A DNA stretch of 39,226 bases from an uncultured bacterium. GTDB taxonomy: Bacteria; Planctomycetota; GCA-002687715. Below the pieces are notes generated by a model that did not search any database, had not been told where the DNA came from, and was given only the letters and a program-made list of their open reading frames with translations. How positions within the stretch are numbered: the first letter of the stretch is position 1; every line of letters starts with the position of its first letter. The stretch spans positions 1-39,226 of the forward strand of contig CADEGH010000044.1 of the NCBI GenBank assembly GCA_902826835.1, in the 5' to 3' direction. A program made the position numbers and the translations under genes. Of this stretch, positions 1-7,251 are shown piece by piece.

Positions 1-579
1 GCTGCGTCGTCTCCGTCTGGCAAGCACGGAGTACTGCTCGCAGCTGTTCGCGATGACAATGGAAACCTCATCTTTGTTCCGTGTAGATCCGACGGGGCCC
101 TGATCGTCAGCGTGCGTGGAGAAGCTGAGGGCGACGCGGCGGTCGTCGAGTTTCCCGCCGGTGAGCCTCAGGAAGTCAGCATCACAGGCTCCGTGCCCTT
201 GCAGGCGACGCTCGCCGCCGGAACGCAAGAGATTGGCTCAGTCACGGACGCCGGTCCCACCGGCACGACGACGCGACTGCACGCCACCGGGGATCTAAGC
301 ACCGGTAATCATTGGATCACGGGGACGCCCAGCGCCAGTCAGCGGGCGCGCATCACGGACTTGTTCGTCGACTCCGATGCGGATCAGACGATCCAAGTAA
401 TCGAGGAAACAAGCGGCACCGTCATTCTCACGCTGAGAGTCAAGGCCAATCAGGCTACGCAGCAGTACACCACCCGAGGGGGGCTTGAGTCGGAAACTGT
501 GGCCAAGAGGCTGCGCGTGGCCGCAAGCGCATCGAACGCCACGCGAGTCACGGTCCTCTCCAAACTCATCCCGAACTGA
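1..579 (+). CDS. Phage virion (tail/fibre-region) protein, 5' truncated
   Basis: This reading frame is open from base 1 to a TGA at 577-579, giving at least 192 residues, so the start lies outside the window. The visible N-terminal part (GKHGVLLAAVRDDNGNLI, then a DGALIV stretch) resembles the short beta-rich segments of phage tail and baseplate-associated proteins. The rest is Thr/Ser/Val-rich and predicted beta, as expected for a structural protein. No catalytic motif is seen. It overlaps the next gene by one base (TGATG), so the two are probably co-translated, and the next gene is a tailspike-like protein. Function is inferred from composition and position only. Confidence 0.7.
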   Translation, partial: AASSPSGKHGVLLAAVRDDNGNLIFVPCRSDGALIVSVRGEAEGDAAVVEFPAGEPQEVSITGSVPLQATLAAGTQEIGSVTDAGPTGTTTRLHATGDLSTGNHWITGTPSASQRARITDLFVDSDADQTIQVIEETSGTVILTLRVKANQATQQYTTRGGLESETVAKRLRVAASASNATRVTVLSKLIPN

Positions 580-3500
580 TGCCATTCCCAGTCGCATGTA
601 TCTCGGGCGTGAAGGTCGAAGGGGTGGCCGCGGTGCCGCCCACCGCCGTGGATCCGCCCGTGGCTGGCCTCATCGTCACCCCGACCACCGGCTACGTGCC
701 GCTCACCGTGACGATCCAGGACACCAGCACAGGCATCATCGCCCGTCGCATCTACGACATGGGCAATGGGGACACGGTCGAGCGGTTGGACGGTGCGACT
801 TGGCAGTACGTCTACGACGCCTCGATTGGCGACGAGTACACCATCACACTGACCGTCTCCAATCTCGGCGGGAGCGACAGCGCCCAGCAGGGCGTCAACG
901 TCGAGGCGATGCCGGTCGCGCCGACTGCGGCCTTCACCGCTCTGCCAGCCTCGGGCAATAGCCCGCTGACCGTCACGTTCACGAACACCAGTTCCGGGAT
1001 TATCACCTCTTACCTGTGGGAGTTCGGTGACGGCACGACCAGCGCGCTTGAGGACCCGCCCGCGCGCGTGTACGGGGTGGGCTCTTGGCTCGTGCGCTTG
1101 ACGGTGACCGGGCCAGGCGGAACGCACACCGCGACGCAGGACCTTACCGTCGCGGCCCTGGCGCCTCCGCCGTCAACGACAGTCTGCCCGTTCAGCGTCA
1201 AGAACGATCGCACCACCGCAGTGGCCGAAGTGGTCACAGCGAGCGTGAGTTTCCCGGTGGACTCCGGGCCCTTCGACACCGCTACGATGCGCGTGGAGAC
1301 CGCCGCCGGCGTCGAGATCGCGTCGGGGTTCAAGGTCCTCGCGCGATGGGACGGTGCCCGCAACGACGGCACCAAGCGAATCTCCTGGGTGCAGGCGCAT
1401 TTCCCGGCGACGATTCCCGCGGGAGGCCGCGCCGACTACGTCCTGCGCATCGGCGTCGCGCCGGCGGTGACAGGCACCCTCTCGGTGGCGAGCTCGAGCC
1501 TGCATATCACAGTGAACACCGGGGCGGCCAGCTTCCGGATGTCGACCACCACCTTCGACCTCCTGAACCAGGTCACGGTTGGGGCTGCCACGGTTGTGAA
1601 CGGTGCCGGAAGTCTCTACTGCGCCTTGAGCGACGGGGCCCGGAGTCCGACCAACGTCTCCACCGCAGTCGAGTGGTCGAGCACGGTGGCCGCTGTGGTC
1701 AGGCAGACGGGGAAGCTTGGCTTCGACGGAGTCGACCCGACCACCGGCCGCGCGCTGGCATACACCTGCCGATGGTACTTCAGCACCGGCAGCAAGCGGG
1801 TCCTCGTGCGGTTCACGATCGAGAATCCGAATCGCGCCTTCAACCCCACAAGCATCGGGAGTGAGACCGGGCACGACGGGCGCAAGTACATCGACGAATT
1901 GACTTTCAGCCTCGCACTGCCTCCGAGCTCCGGCACGCACACGGTTCGCAGCAAGAACGCCGCCTTCAGCACGGCCGCCTATTCGCTCGTCCAGAAGGTC
2001 CGCGCACAGACCACGAAGACCGGGGACCGCCGGATTGTTTCGACGCCGACCGGCTACCGCTACAGCACCGAGCACTTGGTCAGCTACGTCGAGCAGGGGA
2101 CCACCTACGCCGAAAACGAGGGCTCGCCCACGCTGCTCGGCACCGGGCTCTACCCGGGAGGCTTCGGCGTCAAGGGCTCAAGCGGTTCGGTCCTGGTCGG
2201 TGTGACGAGGTTCGCCGAACGGTGCCCATCCTCACTCGCGACGGACGCGGCGACCGGGCGCGTGCGCATAGGCATGTTCGTTCCGGGTTCGCTCTACAAG
2301 GGCCCGAGCTATCGGGCGCTCTCCCACGATCCGTGGATCGGTGGCACGACCCCGGCGAATGCTCTGCCGGCTGGGATCAATCCGGCGACCGGCCTAACCT
2401 ATCGGGCCAACGACTTCGCACCCCTGGGCTACCCGGACCGTTCGGTTCCGCCGAGCGCCGAGAGCAAGCCCAGCGCGCCACCGGCCCCGCTCCCTGGCTC
2501 AGGCGTCACGGTGCAGAGCCCAGGCGGCCTCTGGCAGTGGACCGGCGCCTCTGGGCCCTGGCGCTTCAAGTGGAGTCCCGGCCTGGCCACGAGCGCCGAG
2601 GACGAGCTCTACTACCGCATCGACGGCGGCCGGCGAATGCTGCACGAGTTCGAGCTGTCCTTCGAGGATGCCACCTTCACCGCAAGCGCGGACGACGTGG
2701 CCGCAGCGGCCGAGCGCGCCAACACTCTGGTAATCGGTAGCTGCACGCCGAGCACGTACCGCACCAATCGCACGGTGGGGATCGACTACTGCGAGCGCCT
2801 CACACAGGCGCAGCTCGGATCCACCCACGCTGGCGACTTCGCGCGCTACGAGAGGTGGGCCCAGTGCCTCATCGATGACGCCTCGGTCGACCCGGCAACA
2901 GGCGTCGGAGGCTTTGGATCCAATGCACTGATGATGGGCTGGCCGGGCTGGTACCGCGGCGGCGAGCGATCGCCGAATGCGACCATGCCACCTTGGGGGA
3001 AGTGGTCTTGGGGCGACACGGCTTGGGGCTCTGCCGAGGGCTGGTCGAACCTGCACTACGATCCGGTGCAGACTTGGGGATTGCACTTCTTGAGGACAGG
3101 CGATCCTCGCTTCCTCAACGTTCTCGGGCGCGACCACGCCACGTGGTCGTTCACGCAGGGGCACATTCACTCGGGTAGGTTCGACTCGACGACCGATACG
3201 GTGGTGCCGCTGGACTCCTACAGCGGCTGCGGATACTGGGAAAAGGGCTACTACCACGGCACCAGGCCCTTCTACCCGGGGGCCAGCCACACTTGGATCC
3301 GGGGTCGGGTGCTCTGGTACCTGATCACCGGTGACGAGTTCGCGCGGGAGTCGGCGCTTTGGACTGCGATGTTTTTCACTCACCCGCAGTCGAATCGCTC
3401 TCCTGCCCACTGGAGCGGGCAGAGCGGTGATCGCCAGTGCAGCCGGGGGATATTCGCCCTCGCGCACGCGCATCGCATATTCGGCGCGCACGTGGGGGTT

Positions 3501-4406
3501 GGGGGACGCACGTTCCTCGCCGAAGCGGCCGCTGGGATTGAGCGCTACCGCCGGCTTGAGTCCGGGTTGAACCTCTCCACAGGGGCCGCACTCCCGGTCG
3601 ACCAACGATTCAACTACGTGCCTGCGCACGCGCTGGACTCTGGGGTCGCCACCGACTTCTCTGGCCTGGGCTTTATCTTGGCCACAAGCGGGAATCCGAA
3701 GTGGACCACCCAGACTTGGGAAACGGGCCACCTCTCAAGCGCGATCGCCGAGTACGTGTGGGCCTCGCGGTCGACGGATGCCGCGGTGCTTGCGCTGCTG
3801 AAGCGGAACGCCGACTACATTATGGGCGCCGATGTCGGTAATCCGCCGACAACCTTGGCGCAGATCAAGAAGACCTGGGTTCCCTCTGGTCTCAAAGGGA
3901 TGGCCGAGTGCTTCCCGAGCGATGGGGTCACCTGCATCCTGGGCAGTAAGGTTCAGGCCCCGACTCCGTTCACCGGCAGCTACGCCGGGGCAAGCATCGA
4001 AACCAACGGCAACGTCCTGATGCTGTGGCCGGCAATCGCTCACCTCAGCGATGCCTACCAGGCGTTGCGGGACACTGCGCACGCGGCCGCGGCCGCGACC
4101 TTCCTGGCGCGGGCCAAGCTCTACATGCGATCGGGGATCCGCTACCACTCGGTCGCGGGCAACTACACTTCAATCCCGGCGGGGCTGTCAGAGTTCAAGG
4201 TCGGCACGGCCCAGGGCTACATCAACGCGGGCACGGCCGGGAACCCAGATTGGCGACCCGATCCCGCTGCGCAGTTCACGCAGCTGAACCTCGAAAAGTA
4301 CGGGGCGGTCTCGCAGACCATCTGCAAGTTCATCCCGGACGAGATGGCCAGGAATCCCCTCCAGCTATTGGCCGCTCTCCGCGCGGCTGGCGAGGTGGGC
4401 GCATGA
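579..4406 (+). CDS. PKD-domain tailspike with polysaccharide-lyase-like body
   Basis: A protein of 1275 residues. Two PKD (Ig-like) repeats occupy roughly residues 28-105 and 112-192. The second carries the family hallmark WEFGDGTT near residue 147, and the first has a degenerate version (YDMGNGDTV). A Pro-rich linker follows, then about 1070 residues made of a beta-sandwich-like part and a Trp/Gly/His-rich helical part (for example RYERWAQCL, WPGWYRGG, GASHTWIRG). That pattern recalls the (alpha/alpha)-toroid of exo-rhamnogalacturonan-lyase-like (PcRGLX/PL26) proteins. I infer a virion-bound depolymerase or receptor-binding spike for a surface polysaccharide. The lyase assignment comes from remembered family shape and is tentative. 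It has no signal peptide, consistent with a virion protein. Confidence 0.75.
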   Translation: MPFPVACISGVKVEGVAAVPPTAVDPPVAGLIVTPTTGYVPLTVTIQDTSTGIIARRIYDMGNGDTVERLDGATWQYVYDASIGDEYTITLTVSNLGGSDSAQQGVNVEAMPVAPTAAFTALPASGNSPLTVTFTNTSSGIITSYLWEFGDGTTSALEDPPARVYGVGSWLVRLTVTGPGGTHTATQDLTVAALAPPPSTTVCPFSVKNDRTTAVAEVVTASVSFPVDSGPFDTATMRVETAAGVEIASGFKVLARWDGARNDGTKRISWVQAHFPATIPAGGRADYVLRIGVAPAVTGTLSVASSSLHITVNTGAASFRMSTTTFDLLNQVTVGAATVVNGAGSLYCALSDGARSPTNVSTAVEWSSTVAAVVRQTGKLGFDGVDPTTGRALAYTCRWYFSTGSKRVLVRFTIENPNRAFNPTSIGSETGHDGRKYIDELTFSLALPPSSGTHTVRSKNAAFSTAAYSLVQKVRAQTTKTGDRRIVSTPTGYRYSTEHLVSYVEQGTTYAENEGSPTLLGTGLYPGGFGVKGSSGSVLVGVTRFAERCPSSLATDAATGRVRIGMFVPGSLYKGPSYRALSHDPWIGGTTPANALPAGINPATGLTYRANDFAPLGYPDRSVPPSAESKPSAPPAPLPGSGVTVQSPGGLWQWTGASGPWRFKWSPGLATSAEDELYYRIDGGRRMLHEFELSFEDATFTASADDVAAAAERANTLVIGSCTPSTYRTNRTVGIDYCERLTQAQLGSTHAGDFARYERWAQCLIDDASVDPATGVGGFGSNALMMGWPGWYRGGERSPNATMPPWGKWSWGDTAWGSAEGWSNLHYDPVQTWGLHFLRTGDPRFLNVLGRDHATWSFTQGHIHSGRFDSTTDTVVPLDSYSGCGYWEKGYYHGTRPFYPGASHTWIRGRVLWYLITGDEFARESALWTAMFFTHPQSNRSPAHWSGQSGDRQCSRGIFALAHAHRIFGAHVGVGGRTFLAEAAAGIERYRRLESGLNLSTGAALPVDQRFNYVPAHALDSGVATDFSGLGFILATSGNPKWTTQTWETGHLSSAIAEYVWASRSTDAAVLALLKRNADYIMGADVGNPPTTLAQIKKTWVPSGLKGMAECFPSDGVTCILGSKVQAPTPFTGSYAGASIETNGNVLMLWPAIAHLSDAYQALRDTAHAAAAATFLARAKLYMRSGIRYHSVAGNYTSIPAGLSEFKVGTAQGYINAGTAGNPDWRPDPAAQFTQLNLEKYGAVSQTICKFIPDEMARNPLQLLAALRAAGEVGA

Positions 4407-4639
4407 GCACCCCCCCAGTCGACTGGGCTCCGTGGCGCGAGCGTCTGGTCCGGGTGGAGACCCAGGGCGAGCACCACGAGGCGAAGCTTGAGCAAATCAC
4501 GGCCGCGATGGATCGAGTGACGGAGCAGGTCACCCTGCTGCGGCTTGACCTTGCGCGTCAGAACCGCATGTGGGCGATCCTCTCGACCGCGGGTGTGATC
4601 GCGACCACCGCGGCGGTGCAGTTCTTTTTCCGGAGGTAG
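4403..4639 (+). CDS. Small coiled-coil protein with C-terminal membrane anchor (XhlA-like)
   Basis: A 78-aa protein starting at an ATG that overlaps the preceding stop by four bases (ATGA). Residues about 12-50 form a heptad-like helix, and residues about 55-75 form one hydrophobic span ending in FFFRR. This layout (N-terminal coiled coil, single C-terminal TM) matches XhlA/hemolysin-type accessory lysis proteins and similar holin partners. Its position directly upstream of a lipoprotein and a holin-like gene supports a lysis role. It could instead be an antiholin-like regulator. Confidence 0.6.
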   Translation: MSTPPVDWAPWRERLVRVETQGEHHEAKLEQITAAMDRVTEQVTLLRLDLARQNRMWAILSTAGVIATTAAVQFFFRR

Positions 4640-4641
4640 GC

Positions 4642-5094
4642 ATGCGAGCGATCCTGGTCTTGGCGTTCGTTCTGACCGGCTGCGCCAGTGAGATCCCGCC
4701 CGAGGTGGGACTCCTGGTCCAGGCGCAGAGCGAAGTCACAGCGAACAGCGTGAAGCAGTGGGAGCGCTACCTCGAGCTGAGCACGGCCGAGCGGAAGGCG
4801 CTTCAGGACAAGTTGGTCGCCAACGCCCAGTTGCTGAAGTGGGTGCAGGCGAGCGTGAACGGAGCGGTGCCCCTGGCGGCGCTGGGCCCGATCGAAGAGT
4901 GGGCAGTGCAGGAGCGGCAGAAAGGGGAGGAGGAGGTCCGGCAGATGAAGGAGAACTGGTCGGCCAAAGCCGACGTCGCTCGCGCACAGAAGATCAACGA
5001 GGTCATCCAGGACTGGCTGCGGGCCCGGAACGCGGGCGCCGGCAGGTGGGCGGAGATCCTCGCGGCGATCAGAGGAGTGACCCCCGATGAGTAG
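4642..5094 (+). CDS. Lipoprotein of the lysis region (possible outer spanin-like)
   Basis: A 150-aa protein with a clear lipoprotein signal: MRAILVLAFVLTGC, so the lipobox is LTGC with Cys14. The start is fixed by a GGAGG at 4632-4636, six bases before the ATG. The mature part is almost wholly helical and charged (residues about 25-145), with no second membrane span. A lipid-anchored helical protein between a coiled-coil/TM protein and a holin-like protein could be the outer-membrane half of a spanin system. No embedded or overlapping Rz-like partner is evident, so the spanin role is inference. It overlaps the next gene by eight bases. Confidence 0.65.
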   Translation: MRAILVLAFVLTGCASEIPPEVGLLVQAQSEVTANSVKQWERYLELSTAERKALQDKLVANAQLLKWVQASVNGAVPLAALGPIEEWAVQERQKGEEEVRQMKENWSAKADVARAQKINEVIQDWLRARNAGAGRWAEILAAIRGVTPDE

Positions 5095-5335
5095 TGCACT
5101 GAAGGCGCTTCAAATGCTCGTCCCGCCGGACGACCCGGCGGGGCGGAACAGCCCCACTTCCCAAGCCCTGCTCGGGAGCCGGTACGAACCGGTCGACGGG
5201 GCTGCCACCGATGCGCTCATGGCTCGCCTGGCAGAGCTCACGGAGGCGGAGCGCGCGGCCGCGCGGGTGGCGATCGAGCAGTTGCTGCCGTCGCTGATCA
5301 CGACTGTGGTCGGCCTGGTCAGGGGCCCGCGGTGA
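5087..5335 (+). CDS. Small protein of unknown function in the lysis cluster
   Basis: An 82-aa protein that overlaps its neighbour on each side (8 bases upstream, a GTGA overlap downstream). A GAGGAG-like ribosome site lies about ten bases before the ATG. The N-terminal half is Pro-rich. The C-terminal half (residues about 42-80) is an Ala-rich amphipathic helix ending in a hydrophobic LLPSLITTVVGLV stretch that could touch the membrane. No family is recognised. Tight coupling with the holin-like gene suggests it is co-expressed in late lysis. Confidence 0.6.
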   Translation: MSSALKALQMLVPPDDPAGRNSPTSQALLGSRYEPVDGAATDALMARLAELTEAERAAARVAIEQLLPSLITTVVGLVRGPR

Positions 5336-5613
5336 GCCCGGAACTGGTCGGTGGAGTGGGGATCGCCCTGTCTCCCTTCGTGCTGCTCGTGGTGAGCGCG
5401 GCAAAGGTAGCGGCGCCGCTGTGGATGGCCGGCCGGGAGCCTCTGGCGGCTCTCCTGGCGGGCCTGGCGTTGGCCGTGGCTGCCAAGTGCTCGGGCCTGG
5501 GCGAGGGCGTGCCGTGGCTCGCGGTGGTCCTTGGCGGCCTCGCGGCGGGGTTGGGCGGGCAGGTGCTGCACGACAAGGCGCTGAACCCGCTGCTGGGCAA
5601 GCGGGCGCGGTAG
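5332..5613 (+). CDS. Holin-like small membrane protein
   Basis: A 93-aa protein translated from a GTG that overlaps the previous stop (GTGA). It has three hydrophobic segments (residues about 3-27, 36-54 and 60-80), separated by short polar turns, and ends in a basic tail (GKRAR). Size, topology and basic C-terminus fit a class I/II phage holin that permeabilises the inner membrane. It is the last gene before the integration region. The family cannot be named from sequence alone, and no endolysin gene adjoins it. Confidence 0.6.
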   Translation: MSPELVGGVGIALSPFVLLVVSAAKVAAPLWMAGREPLAALLAGLALAVAAKCSGLGEGVPWLAVVLGGLAAGLGGQVLHDKALNPLLGKRAR

Positions 5614-5640
5614 CGTCCCCCCTCCGGTGTAGGTTCCGAA

Positions 5641-5747
5641 TCTCCGCCGCGGGAAACCGCGCGGCCTCATTGAAGCTCGAGCTGATCGAGAAGGAGGCGC
5701 TGGTCTCCCAACTCTCCGCGCCCCTTGTAGCGCGGCCTCATTGAAGC
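5641..5747 (+). CRISPR. CRISPR-like mini-array: two repeats, one 35-nt spacer
   Basis: Two 36-nt units (5641-5676 and 5712-5747) are separated by 35 nt, giving a 71-bp period. Their last 18 bases are identical (GCGCGGCCTCATTGAAGC), and both contain TCTCCGC near the 5' end. The middles differ, yet each folds into a hairpin just before the shared tail. The first uses CGCGG/CCGCG closed by a GAAA loop, extended by CCG/CGG. The second uses CCGCGC/GCGCGG. The terminal ATTGAAGC resembles the 8-nt handle common in CRISPR repeats. No cas gene is in the window. No third repeat follows and none precedes. It could be a phage-borne mini-array or a repeat-mimicking anti-CRISPR RNA. Confidence 0.55.
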
Positions 5748-5939
5748 TGATAATCTGGGCGCTGGATAGTTCCATGGGGCTCTGGGTCGAAGCAACGGCC
5801 CGGGGCCCAACTTTTTGGGCAACGCTCAAGCGCCCAGGGTGTGCCGTGCGGCTTGACGCCGTGCCGAAAGTGTGCCGCAATGTGCCACCATGCGGACCAA
5901 CTGGCCACTAAATACCACTGAGAATGGCGCCCCCCAGAT

Positions 5940-5985
5940 CCTTGCCAAGGTGGATGTCGAGGGTTCAAGTCCCTTCACCCGCTCT
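5940..5985 (+). other. attP: attP core: 3' part of a tRNA-Gly(GCC) gene
   Basis: The sequence runs from the anticodon loop to the acceptor end of a tRNA. An anticodon loop TTGCCAA with anticodon GCC is followed by the stem strand GGTGG. Next come a T-arm GAGGG-TTCAAGT-CCCTT, the acceptor strand CACCCGC (5976-5982) and a discriminator T. The 5' half of the tRNA is absent: upstream of 5940 the anticodon stem no longer pairs. This is the usual form of a phage attachment core that rebuilds the host tRNA on integration. Phage genes lie on both sides, so this is attP rather than attL or attR. Confidence 0.8.
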
Positions 5986-6019
5986 GCCCTGGAAACCCTG
6001 AGTTTCCAGGGCATTTTTG
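5986..6019 (+). terminator. Rho-independent terminator after the tRNA 3' end
   Basis: A perfect 11-bp stem (5986-5996 with 6002-6012; GCCCTGGAAAC paired with GTTTCCAGGGC) encloses a 5-nt loop and is followed by ATTTTTGTT. It would end the restored host tRNA-Gly transcript after integration. In the free phage it would insulate integrase from the lysis cluster. It may be part of the stretch shared with the host chromosome. Confidence 0.85.
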
Positions 6020-6101
6020 TTGCGCGACCGGGCCTCCAACTGTGCCGTGCCTCCGCCCGGGTGGCCGGTTGTGCCGCGGTTGTGCCGCAGACGGGGGCAC
6101 G

Positions 6102-7088
6102 ATGAGGGTCTATCGGCGGGGGAAAGTGTGGTGGGTGGATGCCACGGTCGAGGGCGAGCGGCACCGCGAGCCGCTCAAGGGCGCGACTTCGAAGGAGGCA
6201 GCCAATCGACTGGCGGCCGCGCGCCTGCTGGAGTTCGGCGGGGCGCCGCGGGAAACCCTCACGGTGGGGGAGGCCGTGCAGCTATACGCGGCCCGGCGGG
6301 ACGCCAAGCCGGCGAGGTGGGGTGACGAGCTGCACCGGGTCATGGACTTCGCCAGGCACGCCGGCGCGAAGCGGTGGCTTAGCACCCTTGGCCAGGCGGA
6401 CGTGACGGCCTGGGTCGAGGCCCTTGAGGCGCGCGTCGGCCCGGCCACATGCCGCCGGTACAAGACCTCCCTCGGCAGCTTCTTCCGGTGGCTCGTGGTC
6501 CGGGGGCACACGCAGAGCTCCCCGACCATCGGGGCCTACGCGCCCAAGGACCGCTCCAGAAAGAAGGTGGCCCCCACCCCGGAGGAGATCGCGGCCACGC
6601 TTGAGCGCGTGAAGGGGACGCGGCTGGAACCCGCCTACATGCTGGCGATCTACCAGGGCCTCCGCCGGGAAGAGATCGTGCGGGCCGACTGGTCGCACGT
6701 CGACCTGGAGGCGAGGAGGATCTACGTCGACGGCCGGAAGACCCCGAGGGCCGAGGCAACCCTGCCGCTGCACGACGACTTCCGAGCGTGGGCCCTGACC
6801 CGGGAGAGGCAGGGTCCGATCGTCGCGCGAATCGACGGGGGCCGGTACCACGCAGCCGCCCTGGAGAACATGCGGCGGGAGATTGGGCGCGACCTCATCA
6901 ACTTCCACCGGGCCCGGCATGGGCTGGCCACCATGATCGTGAAGAGCGGCGGCTCGATCGAGGACGTGGCGGCGCTGCTCAGGATCTCGCCGAGGACTGC
7001 GTACGAGCACTACGCTTGGCTGGTGCCTTCTGCCCGGGCCGTGGCTCTGCACCGATTTCGGCTCCCGTCTCCATCAGCCGGGCAATGA
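6102..7088 (+). CDS. int: Tyrosine recombinase (integrase)
   Basis: A 328-aa site-specific recombinase. The start is taken at ATG 6102, where the protein opens MRVYRRGKVWWVDATVEG, an arm-binding-type beta sheet. An upstream in-frame ATG at 6042 would add a Cys-rich stretch overlapping the arm sites. A core-binding SAM-like domain covers about residues 60-145, and the catalytic domain about 160-320. Catalytic residues visible are Arg188 in GLRREE, His269 and Arg272 in the HxxR box (HRAR), and a Tyr near 304 in YEHYAWL. It lies immediately beside attP, as is usual. Its 3' end overlaps a convergent gene by 110 bases. Confidence 0.95.
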   Translation: MRVYRRGKVWWVDATVEGERHREPLKGATSKEAANRLAAARLLEFGGAPRETLTVGEAVQLYAARRDAKPARWGDELHRVMDFARHAGAKRWLSTLGQADVTAWVEALEARVGPATCRRYKTSLGSFFRWLVVRGHTQSSPTIGAYAPKDRSRKKVAPTPEEIAATLERVKGTRLEPAYMLAIYQGLRREEIVRADWSHVDLEARRIYVDGRKTPRAEATLPLHDDFRAWALTRERQGPIVARIDGGRYHAAALENMRREIGRDLINFHRARHGLATMIVKSGGSIEDVAALLRISPRTAYEHYAWLVPSARAVALHRFRLPSPSAGQ

Positions 7089-7251
7089 GGGCGGCGCGCA
7101 GAGCGAACGGGTGCGCGCCCTGGCGCTTGACCAGGTCGGCAAAAATCCCGCCAGGTTGACTGCGCAGCCGGACCCACTCGCGGGATCGTCCGAGCGCGGC
7201 GCCCATGGATTCCCAGCCCCAGAGGATTTCGGTGTGCGCTGGCTGGCTCAC
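6979..7251 (-). CDS. Small HTH-like protein at the end of the leftward operon
   Basis: A 90-aa protein using a GTG start that overlaps the upstream stop by four bases (GTGA), like the rest of this operon. This argues that it is real despite overlapping the integrase 3' end by 110 bases. Residues about 10-30 (WESMGAALGRSREWVRLRSQ) look like a short helix-turn-helix of the kind found in terminase-small-subunit and excisionase-type proteins. The C-terminus is basic. As the distal gene facing integrase it is a candidate directionality factor, which is inference from position and the HTH-like stretch. Confidence 0.6.
   Translation of the reverse strand: MSQPAHTEILWGWESMGAALGRSREWVRLRSQPGGIFADLVKRQGAHPFALRAALIARLMETGAEIGAEPRPGQKAPAKRSARTQSSARS

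Larger units (their letters stand above)
5840..6088 (+). other. attP region with integrase arm-type repeats
   Basis: Copies of TGTGCC(G) flank the core on both sides. On the left they lie at 5840-5845, 5871-5876 and 5881-5886, with a weaker GTGCC at 5861-5865. On the right they lie at 6041-6046, 6070-6075 and 6081-6086. Adjacent copies are 10 or 11 bp apart, so they lie on one face of the helix, as expected for arm-type sites bound by the N-terminal domain of a tyrosine integrase. The right-hand copies lie just upstream of the integrase start at 6102, so integrase could regulate its own gene. Confidence 0.6.

Noticed and set aside
1..103. Joining base 39226 to base 1 as a closed circle
   Set aside because: The tail-tip frame would run into bases 1-103 and stop inside the partial first gene, which itself has no start codon before base 112. 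The two frames would overlap by 100 bases with no plausible start, so sequence is missing between the ends.
5803..5822. Terminator at GGGCCCAACTTTTTGGGC
   Set aside because: The four-base stem has its T run in the loop rather than after it; not a convincing terminator.
5938..5985. Complete tRNA-Gly gene
   Set aside because: Only the part from the anticodon loop onward is present. No D-arm or 5' acceptor strand (GCGGGTG expected) occurs upstream, so it is an attachment core.
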